Origin: Paeniglutamicibacter quisquiliarum
Lineage (GTDB): Bacteria; Actinomycetota; Actinomycetes; Actinomycetales; Micrococcaceae
NCBI RefSeq assembly: GCF_019084045.1
Contig: NZ_JAHRED010000001.1
Coordinates: 727,053-791,052 of the forward strand
Reading direction: 5' to 3'
Length of the DNA stretch: 64,000 nucleotides
Part shown: positions 1-7,826 of the stretch, in pieces
Position numbering within the stretch: the stretch's first letter is position 1
Layout of the letters: every line of letters begins with the position of its first letter
Position numbers and translations under genes: made by a program
The notes under the pieces: model-generated
Told to the model about the DNA's origin: nothing
What the model saw: the letters and a program-made list of their open reading frames with translations, nothing else
The model's database searches: none

Positions 1-783
1 ACCAAGCTCACCGGCGGGCTGCGCATCGACATGTTCGGCGCCCGGCTCGAGCAGCTGCCGGAGATCTGGAAGGAACTGGTGGACGCCGGCTTCGAGTCCG
101 GGCAGGCCTACGGCAAGTCGCTGCGCAATGTGAAGACCTGCGTCGGTTCCTCCTGGTGCCGCTACGGCATGCTGGACTCGGTGGCCATGGGCATCGAAAT
201 GGAGCTGCGCTACCGCGGGCTGCGCGCCCCGCACAAGTTCAAGATGGGTGTCTCCGGCTGCGCCCGCGAGTGCGCCGAGGCCCGCGCCAAGGACGTGGGG
301 GTCATCGCCACCGCCGAGGGCTGGAACCTCTACGTGGGCGGCAACGGCGGGGCGAACCCCGCCCACGCCCAGCTGCTGGCCGGCGGCATCGACAATGCCA
401 CGCTGCTGCGCTACATCGACAGGTACCTGATGTACTACATCCGCACCGCGGACAAGCTCCAGCGCACCGCACGCTGGATGGAGGATTTGGACGGCGGCAT
501 CGAGCACGTGAAGTCGGTCGTCGTTGAGGACTCGCTGGGCCTGGGCGCGGAACTCGAGGCGGCCATGGAAACCCACGTGGGCAACTACCAGGACGAATGG
601 GCCGCAACGCTCGCGGACCCGGAAAAGCTGCGCCGCTTCCGCTCCTTCGTCAACGCCCCGGAGCAGAAGGACGAGGACCTCGCCTACGTCCCCGAGCGCG
701 GGCAGCACCGCCCCGCCGAGCCGGTGCGCCTCGGCGCCACCATCTCCGTCGGCGCCCCCAATCCCACCCAGGAGCCCTCATGA
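1..783 (+). CDS. nirB: nitrite reductase large subunit, C-terminal part
   Basis: The frame is open from the first base, so only the C-terminal ~260 residues of NAD(P)H nitrite reductase (nitrite to ammonia, cytoplasmic) are present. The siroheme/4Fe-4S ligands are visible as CVGSSWC (C-x5-C) near residue 47 and SGCAREC (C-x3-C) near residue 85. The stop codon overlaps the ATG of cobA (ATGA), which fits a translationally coupled operon in which siroheme synthesis is made together with the siroheme enzyme. No small-subunit gene (nirD) lies between nirB and cobA. The tail after the last sulfite-reductase-type helix is rich in Ala and Pro. The identification as nirB rather than sulfite reductase rests on the motif wording and the neighbours and is fairly secure. 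Confidence 0.9.
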   Translation, partial: TKLTGGLRIDMFGARLEQLPEIWKELVDAGFESGQAYGKSLRNVKTCVGSSWCRYGMLDSVAMGIEMELRYRGLRAPHKFKMGVSGCARECAEARAKDVGVIATAEGWNLYVGGNGGANPAHAQLLAGGIDNATLLRYIDRYLMYYIRTADKLQRTARWMEDLDGGIEHVKSVVVEDSLGLGAELEAAMETHVGNYQDEWAATLADPEKLRRFRSFVNAPEQKDEDLAYVPERGQHRPAEPVRLGATISVGAPNPTQEPS

Positions 784-1802
784 TCGCCACCGGACTGCAA
801 CTGCAAGGCCAATTCGTGCTGGTTGCCGGCGCCCGCTGGGCGGCACGGCACGTCGTGGCACGCTATGTCTCGGCCGGCGCCCAGGTATTGCGGGCCCACC
901 ACCCGCACGAGCTCGAGGGCCACGGCCACCTGCTGTCCGAGGTCAGGTTGCTGGTTGCCGTCGACGACGAAGCCGCGGGCTGGGAGGCGCTGGAAGAGAT
1001 CGCCCGCCGCGAATCGATCCTGCTCTCCCGCGAACAGGCTGCCCGGCGCGACGGCGGGATCACCCTGCTGGGCGGCGGTCCGGGCAGTTCCGACCTGCTG
1101 ACGGTGCGCGGCGCCGCGGCGCTGGCGAACGCCGACGTGGTCTTCCACGACCGCCTGGGCCCGGGACACGACCTGGCCGCGCTGGCACCGGGCGCGCAGC
1201 TCGTCGACGTGGGCAAGGCCCCGGGGAACCACAAGGTGCCCCAGGAGCGCATCAACGAGCTGCTCATTGCCGAGGCCCGCGCCGGGAGGGACGTGGTGCG
1301 GCTCAAGGGCGGGGATCCATTCGTCTTTGGCCGCGGCTCCGAGGAACGCGACGCCGCCCTGGCCGCCGGCCTGAAGGTCCAGGTGATACCCGGGATCAGC
1401 AGCGCGATCTCGGTGCCCGGCGCCGCCGGGATCCCGGTGACTGCCCGCGGCGTGTCCAAGGCCTTCACCGTGGTCTCGGGCCACGACCCCTTCACCGAGA
1501 CCGAGCTGGGGCACCTTGCGGGCATCGGCGGGACGCTGGTGCTGCTCATGGGCGTGGCGACCCTGCAGCAAAACGCCGCCGGCCTGCTGCGCAACGGACT
1601 GGCGGCCGACACCCCGGCGGCCATCATCGAACGCGGCTTCTGCGACACCCAGCGCAGCACCCGCGCCACCCTGGGCACGCTGGCGGCCGCGGCCCGGCTG
1701 GCAGGCTGCTCGAATCCCGCGGTCATCGTCATCGGCGGTGTCGCGGCCCTGGGCGCGGGCGCCGACGATGTGGCCGCCCTGCTTCCGGCGGCCGTGCGAT
1801 GA
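780..1802 (+). CDS. cobA: uroporphyrinogen-III C-methyltransferase with a shortened CysG-like N-terminus
   Basis: 340 residues. The C-terminal ~245 residues are a full SUMT: GGGPGSSDLLTVRG starts the domain near residue 99, followed by VVRLKGGDPFVFGRG and PGISSAISVPGAAGIPVT. It uses SAM to methylate uroporphyrinogen III to precorrin-2 for siroheme. The first ~95 residues look like a compressed precorrin-2 dehydrogenase (Met8/CysG-N) domain: LVAGARWAA sits where the glycine-rich NAD loop should be and much of the domain is missing, so the dehydrogenase/chelatase activity is doubtful. The start overlaps the nirB stop by ATGA, and the gene ends in another ATGA overlap with hemD. Confidence 0.9.
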   Translation: MIATGLQLQGQFVLVAGARWAARHVVARYVSAGAQVLRAHHPHELEGHGHLLSEVRLLVAVDDEAAGWEALEEIARRESILLSREQAARRDGGITLLGGGPGSSDLLTVRGAAALANADVVFHDRLGPGHDLAALAPGAQLVDVGKAPGNHKVPQERINELLIAEARAGRDVVRLKGGDPFVFGRGSEERDAALAAGLKVQVIPGISSAISVPGAAGIPVTARGVSKAFTVVSGHDPFTETELGHLAGIGGTLVLLMGVATLQQNAAGLLRNGLAADTPAAIIERGFCDTQRSTRATLGTLAAAARLAGCSNPAVIVIGGVAALGAGADDVAALLPAAVR

Positions 1803-2929
1803 GCGCGACGGCAACCGCCGGCACCGGCACGCGAAGCGCCGGGGCGCTGGCGGGATTCCGCATCGCGGTGACCTCCCAGCGGCGTTCGGCAGAACTCATC
1901 GAGGCACTCGAGCGCCGCGGCGCCCAGGTGCTGCACGCCCCGACGCTGCGCCTGGCCCCGCTGGCCGAGGATTCGGAAGTGCTGGAAGGCACCCGCCGGA
2001 TGCTGGGGCTGCGGCCCGAGTACGTGCTGGTGAGCACCGCCTACGGGTTCCGCCGCTGGTTCGAGACCGCCGAGGCCGCGGGGCTTGGCGACGAGCTGGC
2101 GGAGGTGCTGCGCGCCGCAAGGATCCACGTGCGCGGTCCCAAGGCGCTGGGCGCCGTGCGGGCCCTGGGCTTCGATGCGGAGGCGATGGCAGGGGACGAA
2201 CTGACCTCCTCGATGGTGGCCCGGCTGGCCCCGCAGCTGCGGGGCCAGGCGGTGGTGCTGCAGCACCACGGGCTCGGGGACGACGAGGCAGCCGCCGCGC
2301 TCCTGGAGGCGGGGGCCTCCGAACTGGTGCGGATCAGCCCCTACCGCTGGGTGCCGCCGGAGGACGCCGGGAGGCTGGAGGTGCTGCTGCGTGCGCTGTG
2401 TTCGGGCGCGCTGGACGCGCTGACCTTCACCAGTGCCCCCGCGGTGGTGGCGCTGCTGGAGGCCGCGCGGGAACACGACTGCCATGCCCAGCTGCTGTAC
2501 GCGCTGCAGACCACCGTCAGCACGGTTGCCGTGGGGCCGGTGACCGCCGCGCCGCTGCGCGAGGCGGGCATCGAGCCGCTGGTGCCCGCCCGGCACCGAA
2601 TGGGCGCGATGATCCACGTCCTGGTCGAGCACCTGGGTGAGCGCGGGGCGCTGGAATGCGCCACCGTGCTGGGCCCGTGCCTATTGCGCGGGGACACCGT
2701 GCACCTGGCCGGGGCCGGGACGGAGCTGGGCGCCAGCCAGTTGCGGCTTTTCAAGGCCCTGCTCGAGGCCCGCGGGAACGTCGTCTCGCGCGGGGCCCTG
2801 GCGGCGCTGCTGCCGGACGGTTCCTCGGACCACGCGCTGGACATGGCGGTGAGCCGGCTGCGCGGCGCGCTGCCCGATGCCCGGCTGGTGTCCACCGTGG
2901 TGAAGCGCGGCTACCGGCTCAACGCCTAG
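1799..2929 (+). CDS. hemD: uroporphyrinogen-III synthase fused to a winged-helix domain
   Basis: 376 residues. Residues ~20-265 are a HEM4 domain (cyclises hydroxymethylbilane to uroporphyrinogen III), recognised by RIAVTSQRRSAELIEAL near the start and by TFTSAPAVVALLEAA in the second lobe. Residues ~285-376 form an OmpR/PhoB-type winged helix (LRLFKALLEARGNVVSRGAL, then a C-terminal VVKRGYRLNA hairpin). This fusion is common in actinobacteria and suggests a DNA-binding or regulatory role besides catalysis. It supplies the substrate for CobA next door. It converges on the MFS gene, the two stop codons overlapping by two bases at 2927-2928. Confidence 0.87.
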   Translation: MSATATAGTGTRSAGALAGFRIAVTSQRRSAELIEALERRGAQVLHAPTLRLAPLAEDSEVLEGTRRMLGLRPEYVLVSTAYGFRRWFETAEAAGLGDELAEVLRAARIHVRGPKALGAVRALGFDAEAMAGDELTSSMVARLAPQLRGQAVVLQHHGLGDDEAAAALLEAGASELVRISPYRWVPPEDAGRLEVLLRALCSGALDALTFTSAPAVVALLEAAREHDCHAQLLYALQTTVSTVAVGPVTAAPLREAGIEPLVPARHRMGAMIHVLVEHLGERGALECATVLGPCLLRGDTVHLAGAGTELGASQLRLFKALLEARGNVVSRGALAALLPDGSSDHALDMAVSRLRGALPDARLVSTVVKRGYRLNA

Positions 2930-4509
2930 GCGCCGGTGCCCGCCGTCCCCGGCGGCAGCGGTGAGCCCTCGACCTCGGACGGCACCCGGCGCAGCGCGAA
3001 CGCGACGATCGCGGCGGAGGCCAGGGCCAGCACCATGGCAATCGCGGAGGTGTACACCACGCCCTTGTCGAAGGCCGCGGCGGCGGATTCCAGCAAGCGG
3101 TCCGCGGCCGGGGCGCCCAGGCCCCGGGCGACCTCGTGCGCTCCGCCCAGGGTCTGGCGCGCGGTCTCGGCCGCGTCCGGGCCCAGCTGTGCGGGGATCG
3201 CCACGTTGCGGCTGTACGCGGCGTTGAGGATCGAGCCGAGCACCGCGGTGCCCAGCACCGAGCCGACCTCGTAGGCGGTCTCGGAGATCGCCGAGGCGGC
3301 ACCGGCCTGGGCCGGGGGCACCGCGGAAAGCGCCATGTCGTTGGACAGCGTCTCGCTCAGGCCCACGCCGGCACCCAGGACCGCGAAGGCGAGCATGAGC
3401 ATCGGCACCGAGCCGGACTGCCCGGTGAGCATCACGATGCCGTAGGCCAGGGCGTTGAGCCCCAGCCCCCACACCATCACGTGCTTGACCGCGAAGCGCC
3501 GGGTCATCCGCACCGCCAGCAGCCCGAAGCCAACGGTTAGGCCCAGGCCCGGGAGCATCAGCACGCCCGCCATCATGGGGGTGTAGCCGGCGACCAATTG
3601 CAGGTGCTGGGAGATGAAGTAGATGAAGCCGACCAGCGCGAAGATGCTCAGCAGGTTCACCGCCAGCGCGGAGGAGAAGGACGGGTTGGCGAACAGCCGA
3701 ACATCGAGCATCGGGTGGGTGCGCCGCAGCTGGCGCCGCGTGAAGGTCACCCCGGCGGCCAGCCCCACGGCGATTGCTGCCAGCGGCAGCAGCGGCGAAT
3801 CCCCGTGGGTCATCTCCTTGACGCCGTACACAATGGGCAGCAGGGTCATGATGACCAGGCCAATGGAGATCGGGTCGATGGCCCCGGGATTCGGGTCCTT
3901 GGACTCGGGGACCAGCGCGGGGGCGAGGATCAGCAGCGGCACCAGCATCGGCACGGCGAGCAGGAACACCGAGCCCCACCAGAAGTGCTCCAGCAGGAAT
4001 CCGCCGACGACGGGTCCCAGCGCCGCGCCGCCGGAGAACCCCGCGGCCCAGATGGCGATGGCCTTGCGGCGCTCGAGCGGGTCGGTGAAGATGTTGCGGA
4101 TCAGCGAGAGGGTCGCGGGCATCAGCATGGCGCCGAAGATGCCCAGCAGGGCGCGGGCTGCAATGAGCTGCTCGGCATTGCCGGCAAACGCGGCGGCGGC
4201 GGAGACCGCGGCGAAGCCGGTGGACCCGATCAGCAGCAGGCGGCGTCGGCCGAACCTGTCGCCGAGCGAGCCCATGGGCACCAGCAGGCCTGCCAGCACC
4301 AGCGGATAGATGTCAATGATCCACAGCAGCTGGTTCCCGCTGGGGGACAGCGCTGCCGACAGCGCGGGGACCGCGAAGCTGAGCACCGTGTTGTCGACTG
4401 AAACCAACAGGACCGGGAACATGAGGACAACGAGGGCGGCCCAGCGTCGGCGATGGATCGTGCCGATGCCCTGGTTCGTGGGAGTGCTCGTGGCGCGTTG
4501 GGTGCTCAT
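2926..4509 (-). CDS. MFS drug-type exporter, DHA2 (14-TM) family
   Basis: 527 residues with about 14 hydrophobic helices. Motif A is GDRFGRRRLLLIG after TM2, and an early Asp-containing helix (LLVSVDNTVLSFAVPAL) is typical of QacA/LfrA/SmvA-like proton-coupled exporters. I chose the ATG at 4509 because AGGAAA lies about nine bases upstream; a TTG at 4548 in frame would sit almost on the operator and has no ribosome binding site. The gene is divergent from a TetR regulator across a perfect palindrome, so substrate-induced derepression is likely. The substrate cannot be read from the sequence. Confidence 0.88.
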   Translation of the reverse strand: MSTQRATSTPTNQGIGTIHRRRWAALVVLMFPVLLVSVDNTVLSFAVPALSAALSPSGNQLLWIIDIYPLVLAGLLVPMGSLGDRFGRRRLLLIGSTGFAAVSAAAAFAGNAEQLIAARALLGIFGAMLMPATLSLIRNIFTDPLERRKAIAIWAAGFSGGAALGPVVGGFLLEHFWWGSVFLLAVPMLVPLLILAPALVPESKDPNPGAIDPISIGLVIMTLLPIVYGVKEMTHGDSPLLPLAAIAVGLAAGVTFTRRQLRRTHPMLDVRLFANPSFSSALAVNLLSIFALVGFIYFISQHLQLVAGYTPMMAGVLMLPGLGLTVGFGLLAVRMTRRFAVKHVMVWGLGLNALAYGIVMLTGQSGSVPMLMLAFAVLGAGVGLSETLSNDMALSAVPPAQAGAASAISETAYEVGSVLGTAVLGSILNAAYSRNVAIPAQLGPDAAETARQTLGGAHEVARGLGAPAADRLLESAAAAFDKGVVYTSAIAMVLALASAAIVAFALRRVPSEVEGSPLPPGTAGTGA

Positions 4510-4551
4510 GATGCTCGGTTTCCTGGGGATGCCGTGGAGGGTTGACAAGCA

Positions 4552-4579
4552 TAACTGTACCGTCCGGACGGTACAGTTA
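4552..4579. promoter_or_regulatory. 28-bp perfect palindrome, probable TetR operator
   Basis: The half-site is TAACTGTACCGTCC and its exact reverse complement follows with no spacer. It lies between the divergent starts of the DHA2 exporter (4509) and tetR (4621). A TTGACA hexamer at 4542-4547 and a TACAAT hexamer at 4578-4583 abut it, so a bound repressor would cover promoter elements. Length, symmetry and position are what is expected of a TetR dimer-pair site; binding itself is inferred. Confidence 0.8.
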
Positions 4580-4620
4580 CAATGTGACGATGCCTACTGG
4601 AAAGGGATAGGGTTCACTAC

Positions 4621-5163
4621 ATGTCTCGACCGCCATTAGCCAAGGAAAAGATCGTCGACGCCTACGCCGCGTTGCTTTGCGACGAAGGCGAGCGGGCGGC
4701 GACCATCGAGGCCACCGCAGCACGCGCAGGGGTTTCCAAGGGCGGGCTGCTTTACCACTTTGCCTCCAAGGAGGCCCTGGCCCAGGGCGTCATCGACGGG
4801 CTGCTCCAGGTGCAGGCCGAGGACCTGGAACGCATGGGGTCGGCCCCGGAAGGTGCATCGCGGTACTTCGTGCGCACATCCACCCTCATCGGCACCGAGC
4901 TGGACCGTTTCTTCCTGGCCGTGCTGCGCCTGGCCCAGTCCGGCCACGAACCCTCCATCAAGACGCTCGATGCCGTGCACTCCGGGTGGCTCGACCTGAT
5001 CCGCGCCGAGGTCCAGGACCGGTACGTCGCCGAAACCATCATGTTGATCGGCGAGGGCCTCTACTACCAGACTTCAATGCCCGGGCCCTGGTCCCAGGGG
5101 ACCTTCGCCAAGGACCTGGAGCACCTGCTGGACCAGGTCGAACGACTCAAGAACGGCGGCTGA
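4621..5163 (+). CDS. TetR/AcrR family transcriptional regulator
   Basis: 180 residues. The N-terminal helix-turn-helix is clear: KIVDAYAALLCDEGERAATI, then ATAARAGVSKGGLLYHFASK at residues ~37-56. The rest is a divergent ligand-binding domain. It sits 42 bp downstream of the palindrome at 4552-4579 and 4 bp before an MFS gene, so it probably represses both its own operon and the divergent exporter. The ATG has GGATAGGG upstream as a modest ribosome binding site. Confidence 0.88.
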   Translation: MSRPPLAKEKIVDAYAALLCDEGERAATIEATAARAGVSKGGLLYHFASKEALAQGVIDGLLQVQAEDLERMGSAPEGASRYFVRTSTLIGTELDRFFLAVLRLAQSGHEPSIKTLDAVHSGWLDLIRAEVQDRYVAETIMLIGEGLYYQTSMPGPWSQGTFAKDLEHLLDQVERLKNGG

Positions 5164-5167
5164 CCCC

Positions 5168-6427
5168 ATGCCCCTGACACCGCCACGGCAAAAGCTGGCC
5201 GGCCGCATTGGCGCGCTGCTGGGCATCATCCTGATGGCCCTCTCCCTGCGCGCCGCGGTCGTCTCCGTACCGCCGTTGCTGGGAAGCATCGGTCCGGAAC
5301 TGGGGTTCAACTCCTTTTCCACCGGCCTGTTGGCCATGTTGGCGCCGGTCGTCTTCGCCGCGTTCGGGCTGCTCACCCCGCGCCTGATCCGGTGGTGGGG
5401 GCTGGAGAAGGTGCTGGTGGCAGCGGTCCTGCTGGCCGTGGCCGGGCAGCTGCTGCGGGCCGTGGTGGGGGATGTGGCCAGCTTCCTGCTGCTCTCGGCC
5501 ATCACCCTGGCCGGGTACGGCATGGGCAACGTGGTGCTGCCGCCACTGGTGAAGAAGTACTTCCCCGACCGCCTGGCGATAGTCACCTCGGGATATGTCA
5601 CGATGCTGGCCGTGGGCACCTGGATGGCCCCGCAATTCTCCGTGCCGCTGGCCGACGCGGCCGGCAACTGGCGTCCCTCCATCGCCGCCTGGGCACTGCT
5701 TTCGGCCCTGGTGCTGTTGCCCTGGGCCATCCAGCTGTTCAGGGACCGCAGGAACCCGCGCCCCGACACCCCGCTGGTCAATGGGCTGGTCGCCGCACCC
5801 CCGGCGCGAATCAACCCGTGGAAATCCCCCGTGGCCTGGGGCCTGGCCATCTTCCTGGCCGGGAACTCGGCGCAAACCTATGTGTATTTCACCTGGCTGC
5901 CCCCGTATCTCTCCCAGCAGGGCCTGGACACGCAAACCGCCGGATCCATGCTGGCGCTCTTCGCCATTCTGGGCCTGCCAGTGAGCCTGCTGGTTCCGTT
6001 GTGGGTTCCGCGCCTGCGCCACCCGATCGTGGCCGTGCTGGTCTTCACCGCCTTCTGGATCGCCGGCCACCTGGGCATGTACCTTTCGCCGACCGAGCAC
6101 ACGGCCCTGTGGGTGGTGTTTGCCGGCCTGGGCCAGGGGACCTTCGCCATTGCCCTGTTGATGATGAACCTCCGCTCGCGCAGCACCTACGGATCCGGCG
6201 TCCTGGCAGGCTTCAGCCAGGGCCTGGGGTATGCCGGGGCGGCGGTCGCGCCGCTGCTCTTTGGCATTGTCAAGGACGCCACCGGCGGCTGGACCGCCTC
6301 GTTTGCGATGCTGGGGATCTGCCTGGCCGTGATGCTCGCCGGCGCGGTGATGATCAACGGGCCGCGGAAGATCGAGGACGGCCAGGGCGGGGCCGAGAGG
6401 CTCGGCACACTCGAGCGAGTCAGCTAG
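5168..6427 (+). CDS. MFS transporter, CynX/NimT-like
   Basis: 419 residues with 12 predicted membrane segments. The opening helix (IILMALSLRAAVVSVPPLL) and the LTPRLIRWWGLEKVL loop between TM2 and TM3 resemble the cyanate/2-nitroimidazole transporter group (CynX/YeaN), not the DHA2 exporter of the neighbouring operon. It starts 4 bp after the tetR stop and is almost certainly co-transcribed and co-regulated with it. No cyanase gene is near, so the substrate is unknown; export of a toxic compound that the TetR protein senses is plausible. It converges on the UPF0126 gene with 16 bp between them. Confidence 0.8.
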   Translation: MPLTPPRQKLAGRIGALLGIILMALSLRAAVVSVPPLLGSIGPELGFNSFSTGLLAMLAPVVFAAFGLLTPRLIRWWGLEKVLVAAVLLAVAGQLLRAVVGDVASFLLLSAITLAGYGMGNVVLPPLVKKYFPDRLAIVTSGYVTMLAVGTWMAPQFSVPLADAAGNWRPSIAAWALLSALVLLPWAIQLFRDRRNPRPDTPLVNGLVAAPPARINPWKSPVAWGLAIFLAGNSAQTYVYFTWLPPYLSQQGLDTQTAGSMLALFAILGLPVSLLVPLWVPRLRHPIVAVLVFTAFWIAGHLGMYLSPTEHTALWVVFAGLGQGTFAIALLMMNLRSRSTYGSGVLAGFSQGLGYAGAAVAPLLFGIVKDATGGWTASFAMLGICLAVMLAGAVMINGPRKIEDGQGGAERLGTLERVS

Positions 6428-6443
6428 CCCGGTCCGTGGCTTC

Positions 6444-7076
6444 CTAGTGAAGTTCGGCGTCGCGGTGCCAGGGCCCAACCGCCTTGGGGACGTGCCAGCG
6501 GAACTTCAGTGAGAGCAGTCGGAGCGAGAACACAACCGCCGCCACGCCCAGTTCCCAGGCCCATCCTCCGATGCCCGCCACCCACAGGGCGGCGATGAGC
6601 CCGGCACCCAACATGGCAGGGACCGCATACATGTCGCGCGGGTCGAAGATCGCGGGGGTCTGGTTGGCGACCACGTCACGCAGCAGGCCCCCGCCCACGG
6701 CCGTGGTGGCCCCCAGCAGCGCCGCGGCAAAGGGATTCATCCCGGCCTCCAGCGCCTTGATCGTGCCGGCGGTGCAGAACAGGGCCAGGCCTGCGGCGTC
6801 AAAGACCAACAGCGGCCGCTTCAGGCGCTGCACCCCGGGTGCCACGAAGTAGACCAGCAGGGCGGCGAGCGTCGGCGGAACGAAGTAGTACGGATTGGCG
6901 AACGCGGTGGGGACCTGTCCCAGGATGACGTCGCGAACGATGCCGCCGCCGATTCCCGTCAGGCTCGCCAGCATCAACGACCCGATGATGTCGAAACCGC
7001 GGCGGGCGGCCAACAGCGATCCGGAGACGCCGAAGAAGAAGACCCCCAGCAAGTCGAAGAACAAGGGCATGGTCAC
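6444..7076 (-). CDS. UPF0126 / TRIC-like membrane protein (YicG/YadS family)
   Basis: 210 residues with seven hydrophobic segments. It shows two pseudo-repeats with the family motif GIGGGIVRDVILGQVP near residue 40 and AVGGGLLRDVVANQTP near residue 125. Family members are described either as bacterial trimeric intracellular cation channels or as glycine transporters, so the substrate is open. Its start at 7076 (ATG) has a weak GGATGAAAACCGGTGACC leader. It is the last gene on this strand before the convergent MFS gene. Confidence 0.82.
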   Translation of the reverse strand: MTMPLFFDLLGVFFFGVSGSLLAARRGFDIIGSLMLASLTGIGGGIVRDVILGQVPTAFANPYYFVPPTLAALLVYFVAPGVQRLKRPLLVFDAAGLALFCTAGTIKALEAGMNPFAAALLGATTAVGGGLLRDVVANQTPAIFDPRDMYAVPAMLGAGLIAALWVAGIGGWAWELGVAAVVFSLRLLSLKFRWHVPKAVGPWHRDAELH

Positions 7077-7151
7077 CGGTTTTCATCCTCTGGTTGGGGC
7101 TCGGCCGCGGCCTGGCGCTAGGGAATCATTACAACATGGACCGGCGACGTC

Positions 7152-7703
7152 TCACGGTGTCGGTGACCGCACGGCCTGGTGGATCTTCCCGATGGTGTTC
7201 ATGTTCCTGGTCGTCACCAGCGTTCGGGACGCTACCTTGGCGAAGTGCTTGGCCAGCGGCGTCCGCAGGCTTTCGCCGCGCGGCACTTCCCAGCAGATGG
7301 CGTGGCCCAGGCGGGCCACGCGCTCGGAGGCCGCTGGTTCCGGGGCGCTGTCCAGGACGTCCGCCGCATCCCGGTCGCTGCCCGTGAGCACCAGGTATTC
7401 GTGCCGTTGGATCCCGTCCCGGGGTGCTTCAAAGGGATACTGCGCCACGATTCGCTCGAGTTGTTCCCGGTCCTGCACGATGACAGGGATGTCCCTGCCA
7501 TAGCGGTTCCGCAGGATCTGCTCAACGGTTTCCTTGACGCGTGCAGGGTCGGCTTCATCGCTGCCCAGGACCACATTGCCGCTGGCCAGCAGCGTGCGGA
7601 CCTGCGTGAATCCGGCCTCGCGCAGCAGCGCGGAGAGGTCCTTCATGAGGACCTTGACGCCGCCGACGTTCACCCCGCGCAGGAAGATTGCATAGAGATT
7701 CAT
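7152..7703 (-). CDS. DUF1697 family protein
   Basis: 183 residues beginning MNLYAIFLRGVNVGGVKVLMKDL, the signature opening of the DUF1697 family, followed by LLASGNVVL and a C-terminal TTRNMNTIGKI. The start at 7703 is set by this conserved N-terminus; an upstream in-frame ATG (7793) lies in the terminator-like region and is rejected. The family is widespread in soil actinobacteria, small and cytoplasmic, and its biochemical role is not established. It lies 75 bp upstream of the UPF0126 start on the same strand. Confidence 0.85.
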   Translation of the reverse strand: MNLYAIFLRGVNVGGVKVLMKDLSALLREAGFTQVRTLLASGNVVLGSDEADPARVKETVEQILRNRYGRDIPVIVQDREQLERIVAQYPFEAPRDGIQRHEYLVLTGSDRDAADVLDSAPEPAASERVARLGHAICWEVPRGESLRTPLAKHFAKVASRTLVTTRNMNTIGKIHQAVRSPTP

Positions 7704-7750
7704 GTGGCCAAGTCTGCTCCGCGGGCGCTTGCGGTGTCCATTCGCGCCCG

Positions 7751-7805
7751 AAACGCAGCACGGTGCCGCACCCGCGATCAGCGGATACGGCACCGTGCTG
7801 CGTTT
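7751..7805 (-). terminator. strong hairpin terminator after the Nramp-like gene
   Basis: The arms AAACGCAGCACGGTGCCG (7751-7768) and its perfect complement (7788-7805) form an 18-bp stem with a 19-base loop. On the plus strand it runs into TTTTTT, on the minus strand into TTT. Its position just past the Nramp-like stop codon says it ends that transcript; the stem is near symmetric and could work in both directions. Confidence 0.75.
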
Positions 7806-7826
7806 TTTATTGCCCCGGCGGGGTGG

